Origin: JAJCZZ01 sp964569085
GTDB taxonomy: Bacteria; Gemmatimonadota; Gemmatimonadetes; Longimicrobiales; Gaopeijiaceae
Direction of reading: 5' to 3'
Assembly: GCA_964569085.1 (NCBI GenBank)
Contig: CAZMTA010000003.1
Location: 1-64,000 of the forward strand
Length of the DNA stretch: 64,000 bases
In this document: piece after piece, positions 7,433 through 14,478 of the stretch
How the letters are laid out: every line of letters starts with the position of its first letter
How positions within the stretch are numbered: the stretch's first letter is position 1
Position numbers and translations under genes: made by a program
Notes under the pieces: generated by a model
The model's input: only the letters and a program-made list of their open reading frames with translations
Told to the model about the DNA's origin: nothing
Database searches by the model: none

Positions 7433-9072
7433 CCGCAGGGGCAGACGTCCACGCACTTCCCGCACGCCTCGCACGAGGCGAGGTCCAGGGTGAAGTGCCG
7501 CCCCGGCTCCGTCCGGGGCTCGGGCTCGAAGCACCCCGACGAGCAGTACATCCAGCAGCGGCGGCAGCCGAAGCAGAGCCCGCACGAGAGGCAGCGGCCG
7601 GCTTCCAGGGCCACCCGCTCCAGATCCGGCTCCCACGCGCCCCCGTCCGGTCCCCGGTCGAGACCGTCGAGGGGGAGCGGAGGGCGTCCCTCGTAGGCGG
7701 AGAGCTGGACGACCTGCGGGGCGTCGGCCCGCGGCGGGGCGTCCTCCCGTGACTCGGGGAGCCCCCCCCCGACGAGGCGGGCGTGGATGGCGGCGGCCGC
7801 CCGTCGGCCCTCGCCCACGGCTCGGCTCGCCAGGCCGGCGCCGAGTACGTCGCCCCCGGCCCAGACCCCCGCGTCGGCGACCCACCCCACGGGGTCGGCC
7901 CGGAGGGGGCCGGACGCGGGACGGAACGGCTCCAGCCCGGTCCAGTCCACCTCCTGTGCGACGGCGGTCACCACCGCGTCGCACCCCACCCGCGTCTCGG
8001 CCCCGGGAATCGGCACCGGCCGGCGCCGCCCCCCCGCGTCGGGCTCCCCGGGTCGCATCGACCCCAGGACGAGGACCGCGGGTCCCCCCTCGGGAGCCTC
8101 GAGCCGGAGGGGGGCCACCAGGCACCGGAGCTCCACGCCCTCGGACAGCATCGCGTCCACCTCCGGCGGGAAGGCCGGCATCTCCTCGCGCGTCCGGCGG
8201 TACGCCAGGACCACCGTCGAGCCGGCCCGCCGCGCGGTCCGCGCCGCGTCCACCGCCGTGTTGCCCCCTCCCACGACCACGACCCGAGCGCCCAGGTGGG
8301 GATCGGCGCCCTCCTTCACGGCATGCAGGTAGTCCGTCCCCGGGAGCAGGCCCCAGGGCCCCGCACCGTCCACCTCCAGGGTCCGGGGCCGCTGGGCCCC
8401 CAGGCCGAGGAAGGTGGCGTCGTACCCGGAGAGGAGCTCGTCCACGGTCACGTCCCGCCCCACCCGGCACGAGGTCCGGATCTCGACCCCCAGGGCCACG
8501 ACGCGCTCGATCTCGGCGCGGAGCACGGCGGGAGGAAGCCGGAAGGACGGGATCGCCCAGCGCAGCATGCCCCCGGGCTCCGGCGCACCCTCGAAGACGG
8601 TGACCGCGTGCCCCCGCCGCACGAGCTGGTAGGCGGCCGAGAGCCCCGCGGGACCGGCGCCGACCACGGCCACCGAGCCGGTCCGCCCGGACGCCGCGTG
8701 GGTCCCCGCGGGCGGCCCCGCCGGCAGGGAAAGCCCCCGCTCCAGCGCCCAGTCCCCGAGGAACCGCTCCAGGCGGTTGATCTGCACCGCCCCCTCCAGG
8801 AGCGTGCGGTTGCAGGAGGCCTCGCAGGGATGGGGACAGATGCGTCCCAGGGTGGCCGGGAGCGGATTCCGCTCCACGAGGGTCCGCCAGGCGCGCTCGA
8901 GCGCCTCCTCCCGCCCCAGCCCCAGGGCCTCGCGCTGGGCCAGCGGCGCGAGCCAGCCGCGGATGTCCGCCCCGTTGGGACAGCCTCCCCCGCACGGAGC
9001 CGCCTTCTCCCGGCGCGCGGGACGGAAGTCGGGTCGGGGAGACGCGGAAGGCTCCGCTCCCGGGGCGTTCAC
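7360..9072 (-). CDS. GltD-like NAD(P)H flavoprotein fused to a C-terminal ferredoxin domain
   Basis: 570 residues, GTG start overlapping the previous stop (GTGA). N-terminal Cys-rich linker typical of glutamate-synthase small-subunit-like proteins (CGGGCPNGADI, then CPHPCEASCNR) for a [4Fe-4S] cluster; FAD-binding VAVVGAGPAGLSAAYQL near residue 133; NAD(P)H-binding VVVVGGGNTAVDAARTARRA near 262; late GGD motif (VWAGGDVLG). The last ~110 residues add eight or more cysteines: CLSCGLCFGCRRCWMYC and CEACGKCVDVCPCGYL, enough for two clusters. Such proteins pass electrons between NAD(P)H and a partner, as GltD or DsrL do. No glutamate-synthase large subunit is nearby, so the partner is likely the flavoprotein or an unlinked enzyme. 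Confidence 0.85.
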   Translation of the reverse strand: MNAPGAEPSASPRPDFRPARREKAAPCGGGCPNGADIRGWLAPLAQREALGLGREEALERAWRTLVERNPLPATLGRICPHPCEASCNRTLLEGAVQINRLERFLGDWALERGLSLPAGPPAGTHAASGRTGSVAVVGAGPAGLSAAYQLVRRGHAVTVFEGAPEPGGMLRWAIPSFRLPPAVLRAEIERVVALGVEIRTSCRVGRDVTVDELLSGYDATFLGLGAQRPRTLEVDGAGPWGLLPGTDYLHAVKEGADPHLGARVVVVGGGNTAVDAARTARRAGSTVVLAYRRTREEMPAFPPEVDAMLSEGVELRCLVAPLRLEAPEGGPAVLVLGSMRPGEPDAGGRRRPVPIPGAETRVGCDAVVTAVAQEVDWTGLEPFRPASGPLRADPVGWVADAGVWAGGDVLGAGLASRAVGEGRRAAAAIHARLVGGGLPESREDAPPRADAPQVVQLSAYEGRPPLPLDGLDRGPDGGAWEPDLERVALEAGRCLSCGLCFGCRRCWMYCSSGCFEPEPRTEPGRHFTLDLASCEACGKCVDVCPCGYLEFASASGVAASSSGPAIVSTR

Positions 9073-9503
9073 GCTTCGCTCGCCAGGGGGCGCCCCTCGC
9101 CCGCGTCCCGGAGCCTCGGGACCGGAGCCGGCCCGGCCCCGGCCCCGTGGAGCGCCCCGAGCTGACGGTTCAGCGCGTCGATGCGGCGGGCCATCATCTC
9201 GAGCATGTGCATGGCGAGGGAGGGATCTTCGTGGAGGCGCCGGAGGAGCGTCGGGCGGTCCACGGTCAGGACGCGGGCCTCGCCCACGGCCCGCGCGGTG
9301 GCCAGGCGGACCGAGCGCTCGAAGACGCAGGTCTCCCCGAAGAAGTCGCCGGGCCCGAGGAGGGCCACCGGCACCGGCTCGCCCAGATGGTCCACGGCGA
9401 GCTCGACCCGGCCGTCCTGGATGACGAACATGCAGTCGCCGGTGTCGCCCTGCCGGGCGATCACGGCGCCGTCAGGAAACGGGCGCCCCAGAAGGCTGCT
9501 CAT
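9069..9503 (-). CDS. Stand-alone cyclic-nucleotide-binding protein
   Basis: 144 residues, a single Crp-type cNMP-binding domain with the beta-roll (AVIARQGDTGDCMFVIQDGRVEL) and the phosphate cassette FFGETCVFERSVRLATARA, which keeps the Glu and Arg that hold cyclic nucleotides. A C-terminal helix (MHMLEMMARRIDALNRQL) would be the dimer helix, but there is no DNA-binding or enzyme domain. It lies between two redox flavoprotein genes, overlapping the first by 32 bases and the second by 4, so it is made in step with them and may regulate their activity allosterically. Confidence 0.85.
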   Translation of the reverse strand: MSSLLGRPFPDGAVIARQGDTGDCMFVIQDGRVELAVDHLGEPVPVALLGPGDFFGETCVFERSVRLATARAVGEARVLTVDRPTLLRRLHEDPSLAMHMLEMMARRIDALNRQLGALHGAGAGPAPVPRLRDAGEGRPLASEA

Positions 9504-10875
9504 CTGGCTGCTCCTTCCAAAAGCCGAAGGTGGCCCGGACCAGGCTGCGTCCGAAGCCGACGAAGAACGACGGGTGGAGGGCGTCGATCAGGATCGCGCG
9601 GTACGGCGCGGACCCGGTGAAGAGATTCCAGAGGGTGTTGCTCATGGGGCGTCGCCCCCCGGCCCGGGCCTGCTCCTCGCGGACCATGAGGAGGACGGCC
9701 CGCCTGGCCCAGCGGGATCGCTTGAACAGCTCCGTGCACCCGAAGATGAGCCGCCCGAGCCGGTTGTCGGACTCGATGTGGCGGCAGATGGGGTGGTAGC
9801 GGCGCGCGAAGTCCTCCTCCCCGACCCCGAACAGGACGGCCGTGTCGGCCGCCGCCTTGGCGGTCCGGAACGCCGCCCCGATCCCGTCCTTGTAGAGACG
9901 GGTCACCCCGGCGTCCCCGATGAAGACGACGCGCTCCCGGTACGGTCGGGTCCGGGCGCGCACGTTGATCAACGGCGAGCACTGGCAGACGACCCGCGCG
10001 AGGCCGCTGGGGAAGCAGCGGCGGACCTCCGGGGACTCCAGGAAGCGGGTGACCAGCTCCTCGTCGATCCCGTCCCCGAGCATGCAGAGGGTGACGTGGT
10101 CCCCCTTGGGGATGAGGGCGGCGAACTCGAGGCGGGGGAGATCCAGGAGGAAGACGTGCATGGAGCGCCCCAGGCGCTGCTCGATCACGTCCTCCGGGGC
10201 CCGGAGCTCGCAGATGTAGGTGCGGGAGGTCTCCGGGGCCCGAGGCTCCAGCTCGAGGTGGGCCAGCCGGCTGTTCACGCCCGTGGCCACGGCCACCAGG
10301 TGATACCCGGGGGAGCGGCTCCCGTCGGGATGGCGGAGGACCCGGAGGCCGTCCTCGCGCTCCACGTCGGTGACGAGCTTCCGCACCAGGCGCGCCCCGT
10401 CGCCGACAGCCCGCTCCAGGAGGTGCCCGTCGAAGCTCCGACCGGGCTCGGTGGTGGCCCCCCGCGGGCCGTCGCCCCGGAAGAGCGCGGCGATCCGGTC
10501 CTCCCTGCGGGCGCTCCGGATGAGGACGTGCCCCACGTCCAGGTGGACCACGTACGAGCCGATGCCCCGCCGCACGACCCGCCCCGGGATCCGCACGCCC
10601 TCGGTGGCGAGGATCTGCACCAGGGACTCCGAGACGATCCCCCCGCAGTGCGCGCACCCCCCGGGTCCGGTCCGGGCGTGGGTGCGGGGGTCGTACAGAT
10701 CGACGGAGAGGGGGAGCCCGATGCTCCGGCTCCGACGGAGGAGCGCGTGGGCGAAGAAGGACCCGGCGGGGCCGGCGCCGACGACGGCCACCCGGTCGTG
10801 GGGGCGGAGAGGAAGGGCGCCGCGGTTGGAGCGGGCGGCGGGACGGGCGGGATCACGACGGCGTCGTGGAAGCAT
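9472..10875 (-). CDS. Geranylgeranyl-reductase-like FAD oxidoreductase
   Basis: 467 residues. ATG at 10875 is chosen because GAGAGGC lies just upstream. FAD-binding motif RVAVVGAGPAGSFFAHALLR is near the N-terminus; a Cys pair CAHCGG follows at about residue 85; the second FAD motif VVFIGDAGVTRLYKDGIGAA lies near residue 325, matching the geranylgeranyl-reductase/FixC branch. Polyprenyl or quinone-like substrates are typical for that branch; this protein's substrate is not known. The C-terminus (LFKRSRWARRAVLLMV) is amphipathic and could touch the membrane. First gene of the leftward operon with a cNMP-binding protein and a ferredoxin-fused GltD-like protein, which could feed it electrons. 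Confidence 0.8.
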   Translation of the reverse strand: MLPRRRRDPARPAARSNRGALPLRPHDRVAVVGAGPAGSFFAHALLRRSRSIGLPLSVDLYDPRTHARTGPGGCAHCGGIVSESLVQILATEGVRIPGRVVRRGIGSYVVHLDVGHVLIRSARREDRIAALFRGDGPRGATTEPGRSFDGHLLERAVGDGARLVRKLVTDVEREDGLRVLRHPDGSRSPGYHLVAVATGVNSRLAHLELEPRAPETSRTYICELRAPEDVIEQRLGRSMHVFLLDLPRLEFAALIPKGDHVTLCMLGDGIDEELVTRFLESPEVRRCFPSGLARVVCQCSPLINVRARTRPYRERVVFIGDAGVTRLYKDGIGAAFRTAKAAADTAVLFGVGEEDFARRYHPICRHIESDNRLGRLIFGCTELFKRSRWARRAVLLMVREEQARAGGRRPMSNTLWNLFTGSAPYRAILIDALHPSFFVGFGRSLVRATFGFWKEQPDEQPSGAPVS

Positions 10876-11148
10876 GCCTCTCGAGGTCGAGGGAGCCGAC
10901 CCCACGTCGACGGACCGCCCCGCGGGGCGAAGCCCGCGGACGGCCACCGCGCACGCCTTCCCGACCTTCCGGGGGGCTCTGGGTCGGTATCGTCAGGGTC
11001 CCGGCCCACGGCGGCCGCGCGCCGGTCCCGTCTCTCACTCGCTCTCGTCCGCCGCAGCGGATTCCGGACACGCGGCCACGCCGGCGTCCGGATGCTCCAC
11101 AGTTCACCCCGCGGGCGCCCGGTGCCATGGGAGGGAACCCGGGGCCTT

Positions 11149-11182
11149 CGTGTGGGGAGAATCCCGGCGACCCGTGTGGGGA
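11149..11182 (+). repeat. Direct repeat of CGTGTGGGGA
   Basis: CGTGTGGGGA occurs at 11149-11158 and again at 11173-11182, start-to-start 24 bases, close to two helix turns, so both copies would face the same side of DNA. It lies 105-140 bases before the kinase start. A binding site for an activator is possible. Confidence 0.45.
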
Positions 11183-11274
11183 AGCCCCCCTCGACCGGGC
11201 GGACGGGCGAGGGCCGCGGCGGGCCCCGGGCCCGCGCGGCTCCGGCCCGAATGGCGGTGCGGCCCCCCGCGGCC

Positions 11275-11280
11275 TAGAAT
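11275..11280 (+). promoter_or_regulatory. Candidate -10 element of the kinase gene
   Basis: TAGAAT ends 7 bases before the ATG at 11288. If used, transcription would start at or next to the A of ATG, giving a leaderless message; consistent with this, no Shine-Dalgarno sequence precedes the start. No clear -35 box is visible. Confidence 0.35.
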
Positions 11281-11287
11281 CCGCTCC

Positions 11288-12739
11288 ATGCGTGGGCAAG
11301 CCCCTCCCCCCGACACCCTCGAGCGCCTCCGGCGCCACCGGGCCCTGGCGGACGTGCCCGACTCCGAGCTCTCCTGGCTCGCCGAGCGGGCGGTCCTCCG
11401 CCGCTTCGAGGCCGGCGACATGGTCGCGGCCAAGGGCACCCGGGCCGATTCGGGCGTGTTCGGCCTGGAGCTCGTGCTGTCCGGTCGGATCGCGAACCGG
11501 CGGGACCGGGGCGGCGGGAGCCGCACGGTCATGCGGTGGGACGCCGGAGACATGACCGGGGTCCTTCCCTTCTCCCGCATGACGGTGGCCCAGGGCGAGA
11601 CCTTCGCCGAGATCGCCACCGAGTCCCTCTCCCTGGACCCGAAGTACTTCCCCGAGCTCCTCCGTGAGTGTCCCACCATCACCGCGGCGTGCGTGCACAC
11701 CATGGTGGACCGGGCGCGGGTCTTCAAAGCGAGCGACCTCCAGGACGAGAAGATGCTCTCCCTGGGGAAGCTCTCCGCCGGCCTCGCCCACGAGCTGAAC
11801 AACCCGGCCGCGGCGGTGGCCCGGAGCGCCCGCCTCCTCGAGACGAGCATGAAGGAGGCGGACCGGGCGGCGGCCTGCCTGGCGCTGGCCGGGCTGACCC
11901 GGGAGCAGCTCCAGGCCGTGGACCGGCTCCGGGACGCGTGCCTGGCCGGGCCGGCGGCGGTGTCCCTGTCCCCGCTGGAGCGCGCCGACCGCGAGGACGA
12001 GATCGCCGACTGGCTGGACGCCCACGGAGCCGACGGCTCGGCGGTGGACTCCCTGGCCGAGACGGCGGTCGCCCTCGAGGACCTGGACGAGCTGGCGACC
12101 CACCTGGAGGGCGAGGCGCTGGACGCCGCGCTGGACTGGGTGGCGGCCGGGTGCGCCGTGCGCACGCTGGCCCGGGAGAACGAGCGGGCCGGGGCCCGGA
12201 TCTCGGATCTGGTGAGCGCCATGAAGCGCCTCACCCACATGGACCGCGCTCCGGTGGCCGAGCCCGTCGACGTGGAGCAGGGCCTTCGCGACACGCTCAT
12301 GGTCCTGGGCCACAAGGCCCGGGAGAAGTCGCTGAGCCTGAGCCTCGACATCGCGCCGACCCTCCCCCGGGTCCGCGCCGTGGGCGGCGAGCTCGAGCAG
12401 GTGTGGATGAACGTCCTCGACAACGCCATGGACGCCGTGGACTTCGGCGGCAGCGTGTCGGTGACGGCCAAGCCCGAAGGCCACGGGCTCGTCGTGCGGA
12501 TCGTGGACGACGGCCCGGGCATCGCGCCGGAGCACCGGGACAAGATCTTCGACCCCTTCTTCACCACGAAGGCCCAGGGCGAGGGGACGGGGCTCGGGCT
12601 GGACATCGCCCGGGGGCACCTCCGGCGGCACGGCGGGGACATCGAGTTCGACTCCCGGCCCGGCCGCACCGAGTTCCGCGTGCGCCTCTCCCGGGCCGAG
12701 CCCGCCGAGGCGACCGCACCCAAGGGGAGCCCGGAGTGA
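11288..12739 (+). CDS. Histidine kinase with degenerate cyclic-nucleotide-binding domain
   Basis: 483 residues. Residues ~8-140 resemble a cNMP-binding beta-roll (LADVPDSELSWLAERAVLRR), but the phosphate cassette is not conserved (GDMTGVLPFSRM in place of the GE...R pattern), so it may sense something else or only interact with proteins. The kinase part is complete: H-box GLAHELNNPAAAVARSA with His168, N-box WMNVLDNAMDAVD, then VDDGPGI, FDPFFTTK and GEGTGLGLDIARG. No membrane segment: a soluble sensor. A long helical insert (about residues 185-290) separates H-box and ATPase. The stop overlaps the next start (GTGA), which encodes the obvious receiver partner. Confidence 0.85.
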   Translation: MRGQAPPPDTLERLRRHRALADVPDSELSWLAERAVLRRFEAGDMVAAKGTRADSGVFGLELVLSGRIANRRDRGGGSRTVMRWDAGDMTGVLPFSRMTVAQGETFAEIATESLSLDPKYFPELLRECPTITAACVHTMVDRARVFKASDLQDEKMLSLGKLSAGLAHELNNPAAAVARSARLLETSMKEADRAAACLALAGLTREQLQAVDRLRDACLAGPAAVSLSPLERADREDEIADWLDAHGADGSAVDSLAETAVALEDLDELATHLEGEALDAALDWVAAGCAVRTLARENERAGARISDLVSAMKRLTHMDRAPVAEPVDVEQGLRDTLMVLGHKAREKSLSLSLDIAPTLPRVRAVGGELEQVWMNVLDNAMDAVDFGGSVSVTAKPEGHGLVVRIVDDGPGIAPEHRDKIFDPFFTTKAQGEGTGLGLDIARGHLRRHGGDIEFDSRPGRTEFRVRLSRAEPAEATAPKGSPE

Positions 12740-14397
12740 TCCGTCCCGTCCTCCTGGCCGTGGACGACGACGCCGAGGTCCTGAGCGCCGTGGGACGCGA
12801 CCTCCGCGCCCGCTTCGGGAAGGACTACCGGGTGGTGAAGGCCCAGTCGGGGACCGAGGCGCTCGAGGTCACCCGGACGCTCAAGAAGCGGGGGACGCCG
12901 GTGGCGCTCTTCGTGGTGGACGAGCGCATGCCGGAGATGCGGGGCACCGAGTTCCTCCTGCGCGCCATGGAGATGTACCCCGACGCGCGGCGGGTCCTGC
13001 TCACGGCGTACGCGGACACCCAGGCCGCCGTGACCGGGATCAACGAGATCCGCCTGGACCGGTACCTGGCCAAGCCCTGGGATCCGCCCGAGGAGCTGCT
13101 CTACCCCCACCTGGACGCGCTCCTGGACGACTGGAGCGCGCACACCGGCCCGCTCCTGGAGGGGATCCGGGTGGCCGGCACCCCGCTCTCCGCGGCGAGC
13201 TACCAGGTGAAGCGCTTCCTCTCCGCCAACCAGGTCCCGTACCAGTGGTGCGACATCGAGACCGACGCGTCCATGCGGGCGCTGGTCGAGGCGGTGGAGC
13301 CCGAGCTGGCCCGCCTCCCCGTCGTCTTCTATCCCGACGGCACCACGCTCGTGCAGCCCACCAACCGGGAGCTGGCGGAGCACTCCAACCTCGACATCGA
13401 CCCCCAGCAGCGCTTCTACGACCTGATCATCGTGGGCGGCGGACCCGCCGGCCTGGCGTCGGCGGTGTACGGCGCCTCCGAGGGGCTGACCACCCTCCTG
13501 GTGGAGCGCGACGCCCCGGGGGGCCAGGCCGGGACGAGCTCCTTCATCGAGAACTACCTGGGCTTCCCCGACGGCGTGACCGGGGCGGATCTGACCACCC
13601 GCGCGGTCGCCCAGGCGAAGCGGCTCGGCGCCGAGATCCTCACCGCCCGCGAGTGCGTGCGCATCCGGAGGAACGACCCCTACCGGGTGGTGGAGCTGGA
13701 CGACGGCTCCGAGCTGAGCTGCTACTCGGTGGTGGTGGCCAGCGGCATGGAGGTCCGGGAGCTGGAGGTGGACGGGCTCCGCGAGAAGCTGGGGGCGGGG
13801 GTGTACTACGGGTCGGCGCTGAGCGAGTCCGTGCTGTACCGGGGCCAGGACGTCTTCGTCGTCGGCGCGGCCAACTCCGCCGGCCAGGGCGCCATGGAGT
13901 TCAGCCGGTACGCCCGCACCGTGACCGTGCTCATGCGCGGCCCGGACCTCCGGAAGAGCATGTCCCAGTACCTGGTCGACCGCATCAACGAGACGGCCAA
14001 CATCATCGTGATGCCCAACACGACCGTGGTGGGCGTCGGCGGGAACGGACGGCTCGAGTCCGTGGAGGTGCACGACAGCGAGCTGGGCGAGACCCGGACG
14101 CTCCCGGGCGCCGCCATGTTCGTCTTCATCGGCTCCGCGCCGCGCACCGACATGGTGGCGGAGCTGGTCGAGCGGGACGAGAAGGGGTTCGTCCTCACCG
14201 GCCGGGACCTGGTGCGGGACGGCGCGCGGCCCCGGGGATGGCACGCGGACCGGGACCCCTTCCTCTTCGAGACCAGCGTGCCCGGCGTCTTCGCCGTGGG
14301 CGACGCCCGGCGCGGCTCGGGCAAGCGCGTGGCCGCGGCGGTGGGGGAGGGCTCGGCCACGGTGAGCGCGGTCCACCAGTACCTGGCGACGGTTTGA
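12736..14397 (+). CDS. Response regulator fused to glutaredoxin-like and thioredoxin-reductase-like domains
   Basis: 553 residues, GTG start overlapping the kinase stop. Receiver domain at 1-125 with acidic AVDDDAE, phosphoacceptor Asp62 (FVVDERMPEMRG) and the Lys of YLAKPWD. Residues ~138-210 resemble a glutaredoxin-like fold, but where CxxC would lie the sequence is GTPLSAASYQVKRFL. Residues ~230-553 are a two-nucleotide-binding flavoprotein (DLIIVGGGPAGLAS, VFVVGAANSAGQGAMEFSR, FAVGDARRGSGKR) of thioredoxin-reductase shape, again without the CAxC pair. Fusions annotated as response regulator/thioredoxin-disulfide reductase are known in databases; lacking both dithiols, this one cannot reduce thioredoxin by the usual route. 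A phosphorylation-controlled NAD(P)H flavoenzyme or sensor is likely. Confidence 0.85.
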   Translation: MIRPVLLAVDDDAEVLSAVGRDLRARFGKDYRVVKAQSGTEALEVTRTLKKRGTPVALFVVDERMPEMRGTEFLLRAMEMYPDARRVLLTAYADTQAAVTGINEIRLDRYLAKPWDPPEELLYPHLDALLDDWSAHTGPLLEGIRVAGTPLSAASYQVKRFLSANQVPYQWCDIETDASMRALVEAVEPELARLPVVFYPDGTTLVQPTNRELAEHSNLDIDPQQRFYDLIIVGGGPAGLASAVYGASEGLTTLLVERDAPGGQAGTSSFIENYLGFPDGVTGADLTTRAVAQAKRLGAEILTARECVRIRRNDPYRVVELDDGSELSCYSVVVASGMEVRELEVDGLREKLGAGVYYGSALSESVLYRGQDVFVVGAANSAGQGAMEFSRYARTVTVLMRGPDLRKSMSQYLVDRINETANIIVMPNTTVVGVGGNGRLESVEVHDSELGETRTLPGAAMFVFIGSAPRTDMVAELVERDEKGFVLTGRDLVRDGARPRGWHADRDPFLFETSVPGVFAVGDARRGSGKRVAAAVGEGSATVSAVHQYLATV

Positions 14398-14478
14398 GGC
14401 GAGCGAAGCTCATCTCGCATCTCCAGCCCCCCCACACGATGACGCGGGCTACTCCGGCGCCACGCGCTCCCGCTCCCC

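Larger units (their letters stand above)
10876..11287 (+). other. Divergent intergenic region, 412 bases
   Basis: No gene is supported here. It separates the leftward flavoprotein operon from the rightward kinase/response-regulator pair, so it should hold both promoters. It contains a 10-base direct repeat (11149-11182) and a -10-like TAGAAT (11275-11280). Apart from these I see only unpatterned GC-rich sequence. Confidence 0.7.

Noticed and set aside
12736..14397. Canonical thioredoxin reductase
   Set aside because: The CAxC pair is missing and a receiver domain leads the protein, so the simple name would mislead.
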